DNA from: Mesaphorura yosii
Lineage: Eukaryota > Arthropoda > Collembola > Poduromorpha > Tullbergiidae
Reading direction: 5' to 3'
DNA: 64,000 nt
Assembly (NCBI GenBank): GCA_009869945.1
Contig: WIXG01000234.1
Coordinates: forward strand, 61,221 to 125,220
Of the stretch, positions 53,301 through 64,000 are shown piece after piece; the first letter of the stretch is position 1; each line of letters starts with the position of its first letter. Both the position numbers and the translations under genes were made by a program. The notes under the pieces are model-generated. The model saw nothing but the letters and a program-made list of their open reading frames with translations, searched no databases and was not told the origin of the DNA.

Positions 53301-56300
53301 GAATGTTTTCTCAATCAACCTCTCGACGATTGCTCACACATGTACTACTGCAGCAAAGAAAGAGGTAAGGCAATGTTCCATGAATCTCGAATCGTGACTT
53401 ACTATCGCAGTCCCTGAACCTATCCATTATTAACGTTCCCGCTTGCTTTGTTAAATTATGCGCTCGATGTGTGCTTGGCTCAAATGAAGCTCTACCATTG
53501 CCGATGCCATGGGCAGTGAAGTGCGGGTTCTAATTAATTTATGAATCCGTCCCTGCTCAGGCTCAAAATCTCTCGACACACACCGAAATACAAAATGAAA
53601 CCCACATTGATCGCTTTGCAAACAATTTTATCATTCGTAATGAATGATTCGTCTGTGGTTGTGGCAGTAAACAATGATAATTGTTATTACACCGAATCTG
53701 AGCTGCCGCCAAACCTCTGTCAATATTATGAAAGATTTATGAATGCAAACTTCAGTCAGTCGTTACAGTCTGCCGTACAGTGCAGACAGGCCAATATTGG
53801 AATTGCTATTGATATAGCTGGACTCGAGCTCGAGTAACTGCACACCGCAAAAAGGGCAAATCATACTCTTAAATTCATGCTGGGAAACAAGAATGTTAAT
53901 TAACAATTAAGGATTTACCCCATTGCATCTTATTTTCATTTATTGTTTAGAGTTCTTGGTTTAAGCTAAGTCGCGCCGTTTAATGATTGGGAAAATCTTC
54001 TCGTTACAGTAACTTAATATAAAGTTGTGCGGACGTTGTCTCTGGTTTTCGGTCTATTTTTACATCTTGACGGTCACGTCACTGTGCCACCTGGAGAGGT
54101 TGACTACGAGAGCCAAGGGAGCATTAGCAAAATACATTTACATTCGCCGGTTTCGCATTCGGCTTGCCAATGTGCCAGCCTTGCGCGTAAAATGTGAACT
54201 TTGTACCCATGCAAAGTGCCTGCACGTCCTCGCAAATGTGAATCTATGACACGCGTAAACGTACACGACTTGTATGCTGTAACTTGAAGTGAATAATTTC
54301 AGTCGATTGTTTAACCGACTTGAAATATGCATGTCGATGTCGCATCCTCGCATCTCGAGCAATGTGCTGAACACGCCGAGAGCTGTTGGATTACAGAGCT
54401 GTTTTGCGTGAAACTGGTTAACTGGGTCGTCGTTGTCGCTCGTCGAGGCTGAGTTTCTTCTCGTCTCGTTTTAGATCAGTAATTTAGAAATCCATTTCTC
54501 GATCCTTACTCCTAGATACATCGCTCCGTGGCCCGACTGTATTGTAATCTATTCTCATTCATTAAGCATTCCTTCCACATGACATTTCAATTTATTCTTT
54601 CCTTCTTGCATCTTAAATGCACGTACGCCTGGCAGGAGAGAAAACACAACGATGAGATTTTGCTCTTACCTTCTCTTCTCTCGCAGGCATTTAAAAGAAT
54701 TGCTGCCAAGGCACATCGATTCCGCTTGCGTCACACTTTCTTCAGTTCCTGACCTGAATGAATTTCATTTTTTGAACTGCTTGTACTCGCTGTGAATGAA
54801 TACTGTGTCATTTCATTACTTTTATCCTCATTTCCTTCTATTTCGAACCTGTCCTTCCGTATCCGGCGTAGGCGTAATTTAATTCCTATTTAAGACTCAT
54901 TCCATTCGCATTCTCTTATTAGAATGAAAGCAGAACGATTTTCATGCGTTCATAAATTGCATTTATTCAAAGGAATAAAAGTGCGTTTAAAAGCTTAAAT
55001 TCAATATCCGAATCCCAATTCTCTCGTCGTGCGATGCGCTTGCTAATACAGAAACATTTTTATTCCTTCCTTACAGAAACGCGACACCACGTAAACGTTG
55101 ACGAATGGCTGGACGTGTGGGGCCACCTTCTTCATCCTTCACGCTCTCTTCTGGATCTTCCGTTGTGGCTACAATACTTTCCAAAGATTCTATTCCAAGT
55201 GATCAACAAGTCGGGTAAGAACATTCACTCAACCAGAACTCCTCAACCTCATATTTCATATTTCGCTTGTAAAGACAAGAAAACAACGGCTTCTGCTGCT
55301 CGATTCAATTTTGTGTCAGTAAATTGATGACTCCAATTTCCAGTCCCATGCCAGACTGTCAATTCACTCGACTCAAAGTGATGTCTAGTCGCATGCTTTG
55401 AACCGAATTGATTCACGCAGTTATAACTAATTAAGAACTCTAAACGATTTATTCGAAACCTGAGCCGTGAAACTCGTTTTTGTTCCTGTGCCCTGCTCTG
55501 CTCTGAACACGAGCACCGCATCTTTTATAAACGAGGTTCAAGCTTGTCTTAGTGCAAGTTTCAAGCTCAGTCTGCAGTAGCGGCAGAAAATTAAACTTTC
55601 TTCCTGAATATTTGCTTCATACGAAATACTTGCTTTCTCAAACTTTGACTATGCAGATCCATGCATATTTTGCATGAGAACGCGCGTAGAAAGAAACTTC
55701 TTTCAGACTTTTCTAATCCATATCAGTCAAAGGAGGCAGGTACTAATCATTCATGAATAATTTAGGAAAGAAGTATAAATATTTTATGCTGATTTCAGCA
55801 AAATTATGAATAACGCCCTGATCTGTGAATTTACATTCGCCGAACCCCAGTGAGTTGTAAGCAGGGAAGATTTTTTTTTATCAAAGGGCGGATCTTGATT
55901 GAAAGGCCGACTTCGGTACGAGAAAAGATTAATTGATCAGCAGATCATGCAGTAGTGCGGGCAATATTGATAAAGGATAAATAGTTGCTTTCAATTTCCT
56001 TAATAACCTTCTCATAAATGTGAATAACCTCTTGCTCCATCGCATCGTCTCGCACAAGTCATTAACTTTTGTGATGATAATGTTCCACTATTTACTATTT
56101 ATTGCAACATGCGGAAGCAGAGAAAATTTTAATGGTCCTGAAACAACTTTGATAGATGCTTACGTTTACGTTCATTCCCTGATCCACTTACACTATTAAC
56201 ACAATGCTTATGCTAGCTTGAACTGCGGCTCTAAGCTCTAGACCGTTGCATAATGAGAATACTACTCTCGACTCGATAAATATTATGAAAATGTTCATTA

Positions 56301-59300
56301 TGTGTCTGCCGAAATTGATCTTCTACGCTTTCTTTTCGAGCTCAACGTGGTTAAAACTCTATAGGGTTCTGCTCGGAGATGCAACTTGGCTGAAACACGT
56401 CGTTAATATTTTTATATTCTCGAGGCACACTGCATAATATTTGTACTTTGTATTATACAATATGCGATACGTCTATCCATGCTTTATTGCGATAGCATCT
56501 AAAGCATGCAAGTGTGATAGTTTATAGTTTACACTTTTTATGGCCACTGCACTGAAATTCAGTGACTGAAGCCGTCGGAGTCTCGGCCGGTTCATGTTTT
56601 CCCGATACACAATGGCACGTCGTAATGATGTAACACTTTAAAAGATGAAGGCTCTAAAATATGATCTTACGCTTGTCCTCTGTTGCATTGCAGGTTCAGG
56701 AACAATATCAAAAGAAGAACTTCGTGCTTTCTACACAATGTTTCTGGGCATTGATTTTCGCTTGGTGAATGAGACTTTGGATGTCATCTACAACGCGATG
56801 ACTGATGTAAGCTCTTTCGGCTACCTTTAATTTGAGATGAGTAGGAATACAAGCATATAAGTACGAAAGCTTTAGTCCAAGCGTGTACTTTTTGCGAAAT
56901 TCGCAATGAGCGAATCAAAATCGCAATCTTAGACGTAGTGATAAGAAAGTGTATCTGAGTGTAGCCACAACATCGAGTTCTTTTTCTTTTAATGGATCAG
57001 TGCATTCCGCCTTGCCAACTCTTGTCTACGAATTTGATCCAAATCAAATGATGCACTCAGCAGGGAAAAATAAAGCGAAAAGAAATGACTGAAATCTCAT
57101 TTGGGACACGGGGCAAGGGCAAATCGAAGAAAAGCCTCTTTGCCTCGGCTCAGCAATGGCGGATGACGGTGGGTTTGCTCGAATTTTATATCTTGAGAGT
57201 TGAGCTTGACTTTTCTAGGCGTCCCATCCACCAGGTTCATTTGGGGAACATTTTTGTTGAACTTGTTAATAGTAATCATGATAATAATATTAGTACACAT
57301 GTTCCGGCTCGGAACGAGCCTGCCGGCCAGCTAGCGCAGCGGAGGGAATTTGTCCCGACCCGAGCCCTGTGCTTCTTCAATCCCGTGCTGCTCTTAAGCT
57401 TGTTGAAAAATAATTGAGCATTTTAACCTCGCCTCCTTTGTGGGTCATACTTGGTTTAATGCTCTTAGCGAGCGAGATTAAAGTGTTGAGGAAAATGGCT
57501 CGCTCTTCCGTTCTCGTTCCTCTCTGCTCGTTACCGTTACGCTGCGATAATCTTAATGCTGTTCTTCCCAGCCCTCGCCTCGCCGTGTTCCGAAAGTCAT
57601 ACATTTATTGCGTTATCCTCGCGAATAAAAATGTTGCCCTTTTTGTGACGCGACGCTTTAAATTATGTACGGATTAGAGAAAGTTCTCGACTCAAGAAAC
57701 ACGAGAAACGGGATTTCTATCTCTCTGCAAAACATAAAAGGGCCCAAGCTCGTTTTCGCAAAAATGTAATTAGAAAAAAAAACAGAATGCCATGCGCTAT
57801 GCTGCTATTTTTATTTTTCTAATTACGCTGTTCTGTTCTTTCCAGAGCCAGAAGCTTTATGAATATTTATAAGCGTGACTTATTTAGTCAACCCTAATTT
57901 ACTGTCCTCCATGACAGGATACACAAGCCAGTGTGCATTGTGCGGCGAAACATTTGTTGCTCATATTTCTGTCATCATCCTGAATTCAGAACGCTTTCGC
58001 ATTCATGAGATCGTAAATAACGGTGCAATGGCCGTGGCAATGACAAAACAAGACAATTTCGGCCATAAATCGCATCAAATCACGTTTCTCGACTCGTGCA
58101 TTCGACCAGGGTGGGAAACAAACTCCACCAAAGCAAGCAAGTTGACAATATTTCAGTCAAAGCATCGACATTTTCTTCCCATGCTCTTGCTTTATCGAAT
58201 CCAGATGCGATGACGGGTACAAGTCACAAATGCGAGATGAAGACGACCAGACAAGGAGAAAAGATAGAAAGAAACTTTTAAGAACGCATTTTCGATACAA
58301 GAATACATCAAAACTCAATTTCAGACGAGTCTTTTTGTTGACAAAATATCGTCGATTAAGCTCTGCTTGAGATGTATTGACAGGCAGAGTACGAAGGAGG
58401 AAACAGTTTACATTTAATACGCCGGTAGGAGAAGAAAGTCATTTTCCTACACAATAAAAAGTAGTTTAAGAGCATTACGGCAGAGAGAATCGGCTCAACA
58501 ATTCGTGCACGTGCAAAGATCTAGAGAACTTGCACATTGCACATGAATGACTGAATCAATTTAAGTTGGGAAGTGCAACACTCGGAAGAGAATTCAGCTG
58601 GGATTCTACTTTTCGTTTTGTCGTAGCCCGGTGATGTTCTTCCTTCTTTCACGGCGCTGTGCAAGCCATCTGCTCATCTTTAGCGTTGCAATCTGCATAA
58701 AGAATTAAATTACTTTTACTTTAATATTGTGCTTTGTACTTGCAATGCGATGCAATTAATACTTAATAAGAATATGAAAGCTCAGTAATTAATATGAGAT
58801 CATGCTAATTTACAATAAAAAGTGACAAAGCAGAAGTTGCAGAGTTCTGTGCTACTTTACCCTCTGACTCCAAGAAAATTGAAATTGAATTAGTCCGACA
58901 TCTTTTATTCTGTTCCCGTGTTTATTTTTATTATGGCAATTTTATTTGCTTATTTTTAATTTCGCAGAAACATTGGGCAGGCCTTTGCATTTCGTTATTC
59001 ATGACTGCGCCACGTTAATTTCCAAAAATGCTTCCGGACGCTGTCGTATAGCATAGCCAATGGCTTCTTAAGCGGAATGAAACATTTGGTCTACCTTTTC
59101 CACGGCGGTTTGCGTTGTTTACATTCGTTCTACATTAATTAAAATTTAATACACATTTTTAGGCTGAGTTCCGGTCCTTTCCTTTTTTGTCTTTGGTTTT
59201 CTGGTGAAAGCAAGCCAAGCGCGTTCTCGTTTCTTTCGTCCGGATAACAACGTTTTGATTTCATTATAAATTAATGACATGCCCGTGTGTACGGCACACT

Positions 59301-59597
59301 AGGAATGAAACACAGGCACCGGAATTACAATGTACTGTGAGCTGTTTCTTCTCTGTTCCACAGAAAGGTCAGTGCAAGATCGACTACCGCCTCTTCAAGC
59401 TCTGCTTCACGAATTTTCTGCTGGCGAAGCATCCTCACGGACCAGGACAATATTTATTTGGTATTTGTTCACCACAAACGCTCGTGTGCTCTTTTCCCAT
59501 AGACTACTCCGCACTCAATACCGCACCAAGTGATCTTGAGCCTTACGATCCCGAAAAAGATAAAGCAAAAACCAACAGAAGATCTGTCATCGTCTAA
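47371..59597 (+). CDS. EF-hand calcium-binding protein with long low-complexity N-terminus
   Basis: Predicted intracellular calcium-binding protein; exact family not recognised. Exons 47371-48403, 51892-52064, 53223-53364, 55077-55214, 56694-56806 and 59364-59597 give 610 residues, in frame across introns of 0.9-3.5 kb, much longer than those of its neighbours. Residues 1-220 are Ser/Gly/Ala/Thr-rich with poly-Gly and poly-Ser runs. A basic helix follows (KLTRKIFNNWRSACGKTKDK). The C-terminal domain has EF-hand 1 (DMNHDDVISAED, good ligands at positions 1, 3, 5, 9 and 12) and a degenerate EF-hand (NKSGSGTISKEE). A third calcium-loop-like site around TDKGQCKIDY is poor. The tail FLLAKHPHGPGQYLFGIC resembles the C-terminus of calexcitin/sarcoplasmic-type proteins, an uncertain comparison. 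No signal peptide or TM is visible. Confidence 0.78.
48404..51891 (+). other. Long first coding intron of the EF-hand gene
   Basis: GTAAGT donor at 48404 and CAG acceptor at 51889-51891. No nested gene or RNA was recognised. The three other large introns of the gene (53365-55076, 55215-56693 and 56807-59363) likewise contain only short unsupported frames. Confidence 0.5.
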
Positions 59598-61011
59598 GAA
59601 GAACCTCCGCAGCTTCCGCAAATTCGTCAAGCACAAACATTCACACTCTTTCGTTGCCCGGTCCTGCACTTCAGATAGACAGAATGCCACGGCATGTCTG
59701 CTACTAATGCTACGTGCTGTTCGCGTAAAATTGCTGCCGTATGCAAAATATTCGAGTCTGAAGTCAAGTTAAAGTGCAAGCAAACGCAGCCAGCAAACCA
59801 TCACCATTTTTCATTGCAGTCACAATTCCGCCGCACCAGCCACAACAAAAGTGATAAATAGCTAAAAGGCGAGGAAGTATACAAGTTAAAACCTTGTGAG
59901 TTTGAATATGAAAGAAATGGTGCAAATGTGGGCTGAAAGGCAGATGAACTCTCCCGGTAGAAGTTCTTTTCTTACCTCCATGCTCAGCTAGCAATTTTTT
60001 TGCAATTTGAAGGAAAAACTAATTATACAGTTAGCAGTTGACCAGTCTACAGTAAGTTTGTCAGTGCTTTTCAGAGCCTCCTCGCTTCTACAAAGCGCAA
60101 CACTTTCATTACTAATTTAGGAGCGATTCCCAAAACTGGGTTCCAGTTTTCCGGTGTTTACCACCACATCATAATTACCTTGTATCTAGACAACAATCAA
60201 GTAAACAAGCATAGGAGCTTATTTTGATTAAACTAACCTGGAGCTTAGTGAAGCATTCAGAAAACGATTAAATTATTAATGTCAATAAAGCTTCCTGAAC
60301 GCGATACAATTACTCTGTATGGCATTGAATGGACTCCTTTTCTTTATCCTTCGCTTCTTATTCTTGCTTGAATTTGCATACGGCGCAGAAAGGAAGGGAA
60401 TTAGTGCGAGAAGAAAGCGTGGGAGCCTTTTCATCGCAAATTATATATCGATATCGGCAAGATATGCGGCAGCGTTTATTATCGACGAGAACTTCTTTTT
60501 AATCAACTTAATTACTGGTGCCCTACATGTATTGTCCAACTACTTATCCTCCCTTCTTCAACCTCTTCTATTATCAGTGACCAAGACCCAAGCCTACGCT
60601 GACGCTCATTTATGTAAGTGTTCCAGCAATAGCAACAGAAATCCGTGAAGAAATTCGATCCCTGGATCAGCAATGCCGTGGACTGCTGGAATGGAAGTCC
60701 AGAAAAGACATTACCATAGTCCTTACCAGGTACAACGTTCATAAATTCATCATCCTCGTACAAGCTGCAAGCATTTGCCATTAAAATACAGCCAATAGAT
60801 TCTATGCCATGCCTGATTCATGTTATAGTTGTAAAGTATGTGCTCGCAATCAAAAATATCAGTAAACTCTATCAATATGTATGCAAACGCAAGAAATAAA
60901 TCATTCCCTGAATTCAAAGAGTACCCTGTGCATTTATTAGTGTTGAATTTCTTTCGCTGTCGTATAGATTTCGGTAATTTCTTCGAACTTCGCAGTCGCA
61001 GTACGCAGCGG
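59598..61011. other. Convergent 3' region
   Basis: It lies between the stops of the EF-hand gene and the minus-strand CD36-family gene and should hold both 3'UTRs. A short minus-strand frame starting at 60781 (MANACSLYEDDEFMNVV) with a GTAAGG donor is the only exon-like object; it could be an isolated small exon but has no identified partner. Confidence 0.35.
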
Positions 61012-62978
61012 TCACCTTCGCCGAAGGAACAGGAACAATATGCCGGATGCTACGATCAGAGCAATTCCCACGGACAGAACCGTCCATTTGGATATTTTGA
61101 TAATCTTCAGGGGCGTCAACAACCCAGATTTAATGTCATCTGCGTTTTCCTCGTCGATTTCAGCATACTGGAAGGGAAGAACAAGTGCAAGATCGAAGAT
61201 GTTGCCGGAAGACTTTCACCAGAACGATTTCTTACCTCATCCACCCAAAACACGGGGCACACAAAGTGTGTGACATTGCTGAAATACTCCACGCCAGTGA
61301 AACTTTGCATCTCCATGTTAATTTGCAGTCGTTTATGAATTGAGAGTACAGATCCTGTGTTCTAAGATCGAAAAAATTTGGCACTTAGAATAAAAACGAA
61401 CCAGCTGAGCGATTTTGCACTTACCGGCTCAACATCAATTCTCGTTTGGTGCTTCTGGTAGTCAGCTTTCATTCCCATCTGCAGTGCCTGCTCTAAAATC
61501 TTTCCTTCGGACATCAAAAAATTTGGACTGGACGCGACAATTGGAGCACCTGTACGTTGAAATTACATTTTATACATCTTGGAAGTTGTAGTCATTATCT
61601 TACCATCCTGACAAGGAAATAGTCGAATGATTCCTTCCGCACAGCCCTTCTCCAGATCTCCAGGCGGTGAGGGACAGAAGCAGTAATTGTCACCGTTGAC
61701 TTCCGGATCCTCGTAGAAGGATTTCCCCAGGACATACCGATAACCCGGAACGTCTCTGTGTTCCACCTCCTCTTCGTAGTCTAGCTTAATTGACCGACAA
61801 ATGTCCGTCACAAAAGCCCTGAGCACGTCTGTCTTCTTGAGGAATGGAGGAAAAGTCGATCCGTCGCTCCCATTCAAGTAATTGCAGTACAAATCTTCAC
61901 CCTTGTCGGATTCATGGTCGTCTGGCGACTTCCACCAATCCAGGTATCTCTCCCCATTCCAGGTCACGACTTTCCCCACATTTCGGGCATTGCGAACGCC
62001 GTTGTGTACTCTGTACACACCGTCGGAAGTTTCGTTCATCTTTAACCCACACAAAGCGTGGGTGAACATTTGGCCTGACAAAGCATGCTTAAAGTGGAAG
62101 ACACGGTTAATGCTTACTCCTCGGTAAAATCCGAAGCGATTGTCCTCAAATTCCGGAGGTATTTCATCCAGTAAACTCAGGATAAACGCATACGATGGAA
62201 TGAGTGTCAGACCAGCGAAGGTCAGATTGTCAGCAGAGACTTCCTTCCGAGTGAATTCCTCGCCATGTTCAATGAAAAACAACTGGATGAGAAGATTCGC
62301 GAGTACTGGACCGACCAATTCATAAATTGCTTGCGAAAGAATCTGCAATTCATATATGGCAATCAGGAAAGACTTGTAAAAGTTGTGCTTGACGTAGCTG
62401 TGGTTCATACCAAAAATGGAGCATTAATTATCGTAAAGACAGGGTCGTGCAGGGACGGATTTTGGGATGACATTTCTTCCCGATAGACGTACGTGATATT
62501 TTGAACGTATGTGAACGTGTCATCTTCGTGAAATTCGAAGCTGTTCTTTACACGGAACTCCCTGGGCAAATAATTCCGGTTTCAACACATTAATAACTGT
62601 TACATGCCAGATTTCTTGCGGCGGACACTTACTCGTACACAAATGGGCCAAATTCCTCAAACTTTGGCAGTTCTTGCTTCTCCATAAAATCAGGGTTTGT
62701 GATGTTAAATATGTAGAATTCAATGTACGCGGGAACAGGGTTGGTTTCGAACCGGTCCCAAGCGTCGGTGTTGGGAATTAGTCGAACTTCCTGCGGATAA
62801 AGTCACAAGTCACAGAATATTGAACTTGGCCAAGGCCACACCAAACCAAAGCACAAACCTCCTCAATCTGGTTATCGATAACACCGGGCAGGACTGCCCA
62901 GCCTACGATGGTGGACACGAGTACCAAAACCAGGCCAACGCCAAGAACGACGGCGGGCAAAACAATTGATTTGTTCAT
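61012..62978 (-). CDS. CD36-family scavenger receptor class B
   Basis: Two-TM surface receptor of the CD36/SR-B/SNMP family, binding lipids, lipoproteins or carotenoids. Exons 62978-62859, 62790-62633, 62561-62411, 62342-62118, 62039-61604, 61549-61425, 61361-61236 and 61167-61012 give 498 residues, a standard family length. The N-terminal TM is residues 8-33 (VVLGVGLVLVLVSTIVGWAVLP); the C-terminal TM is WTVLSVGIALIVASGILFLFL followed by RRR and the stop. Family signatures include YIEFYIFNITNPDFM, FEEFGPFVYEE, FGFYRGMNETSDGVYRV, the six-cysteine region (YCNY, DICRS, NYCFC, GCAEG, FPCQDG), GAPIVASSPNFL and HKRLQINM. An 84-nt intron (62040-62117) is stop-free and in frame, hidden from simple reading; removing it joins FYRG to MNETSDG. 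N-glycosylation sequons (NIT, NLT, NET, NGS) lie in the ectodomain. Whether it is an SNMP, croquemort or ninaD relative cannot be decided here. Confidence 0.92.
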
Positions 62979-64000
62979 GATTTGCCGCTGCCGTAGATGA
63001 CCGATTTCCGATTACCCGTCGATTGACCAAAAGGAAGTCCAAACCAAGTCCGAGTCAGCGAGCAGCTGAGTTCCAGTGTGCTTGAACTCTGGGATTAAAT
63101 TCCTTCACGCATAAAATTCATGAAATTACTTAATTGCTGTGCTGTCTGTGAAACTCGTGGTTCAAGTGGTTTACGAATTCCACTCCCGGCATTGATAATA
63201 TTGCCGGTTGACACAACTTCTGTCCTGATAACATTCATTTCATGCAACAAATGAGAATGAGAAAGAGGTGTGTTATCGGTTTGTCCGTGTCAACCTGGCT
63301 CTTAACTATCGCCTTGAGTGGACGCTGTAGAAGCCGTGTCATGCCGGGGCTTCAAATATGAAGCTTACGCCAACAGATTTGCCAGTTTCAAATGCTGCGC
63401 TGGGCTGCCGGAGTCTGAGAAATTTAACAATGAAATCAAGCGGACAAACACCGGCCATCGGGTACGTATCACGACTACAGATGACACATTTCAATTTAGC
63501 CATTGAAATTCAGACACGAAATCTGAATCTTCCCATCAAATCGTTTTCTATTGCAGCTTTACCCCTTCTCTGAGAAAGACCAAACGGCTTGGCCCTTCAT
63601 GAAAATCTCATTCAACGCAATCAAGCTTCCTGATTGGTGCTCCTTTCTTAATGAAATTGGACACCAATCAGAAGTGAGGACGATGCACCAAAACGACAAC
63701 GGCATGCGTTCACTACACTACAGCAAAAGGCAACGCACGAAAGCGACAACGCAACGATGCGAGGGCAAAACGTTTTGGAGGACGCTGCAGTCCCTCTCGA
63801 CATACGTGTTATGAGCGTCAGTCAGTCGTAGTCGTCGGGCGGTTTGCAAAGTGAGAAGACGTGTACTTTGTGCTCTTAAAGTTCAATCCATTTTTGTACG
63901 GAGGGTCTAGTGAAATATTTAACTTCCATTTTCATCCTTGTTGTTCTTGAAAATTGTTGTCATCAACCTTCATATTCAGCTGCTGATACGTCTTGCTGGT
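62979..64000. other. Right-end flank; no supported gene
   Basis: It begins with the upstream region of the CD36-family gene. Plus-strand frames around 63318-63814 carry no recognised motif and no consistent splice structure; a gene starting beyond the window end cannot be excluded. Confidence 0.35.

Noticed and set aside
60512..60781. Small minus-strand frame starting MANACSLYEDDEF with a donor-like GTAAGG
   Set aside because: Any following intron would be about 41-65 nt and the joined product is tiny. It is downstream of a complete CD36-family gene and does not fit as its alternative end.

Overview
The window is animal nuclear DNA. Every convincing gene is split by short GT-AG introns, many of 50-150 bp. 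The spliced models keep frame across all junctions and give recognisable metazoan proteins. A small arthropod, most likely a springtail (Collembola) or other basal hexapod, fits best: it carries Medea/SMAD4, CHRAC15, an SR-B/CD36 receptor, an F-box/LRR gene and an arthropod-style four-TM protein beside a secreted, intron-containing pectate lyase. This assignment is inference.

Layout. 332-4241 (-): gamma-tubulin complex component of the GCP5/GCP6 type. 5396-6893 (+): eIF2B gamma, divergent from the previous gene; three of its introns (two 5', one in the 3'UTR) each hold a C/D-box snoRNA-like element. 8711-12118 (+): uridine phosphorylase. 13090-15286 (-): SMYD4-like SET/MYND protein. 16473-17696 (+): pectate lyase PL1 with TATA box and initiator. 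18166-19376 (+): broken class I alpha-mannosidase (GH47). 20622-26667 (+): 1,686-residue single-pass protein resembling CatSper auxiliary subunits. 27047-28171 (-): four-TM protein. 29384-32329 (-): SMAD4/Medea, 14 coding exons. 35069-35688 (-): CHRAC1-like histone fold. 36628-38631 (+): unrecognised 501-residue protein. 38858-40200 (-): F-box/LRR-like protein. 40.2-47.3 kb: no gene seen. 47371-59597 (+): EF-hand protein spread over 12 kb. 61012-62978 (-): CD36-family receptor. The right end (63-64 kb) shows no supported gene.

The genes form no operon. They are ordinary neighbours covering translation initiation with ribosome-modification RNAs, pyrimidine salvage, chromatin, TGF-beta/BMP signalling and microtubule nucleation. 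The departures from ordinary content are the pectate lyase (probable horizontal acquisition), the CatSper-like subunit (CatSper is thought lost in most arthropods), the one-snoRNA-per-intron arrangement, and the decayed mannosidase with a visible 10-bp duplication. All exon limits were read by eye from splice signals and frame, so individual boundaries may be off by a few bases.
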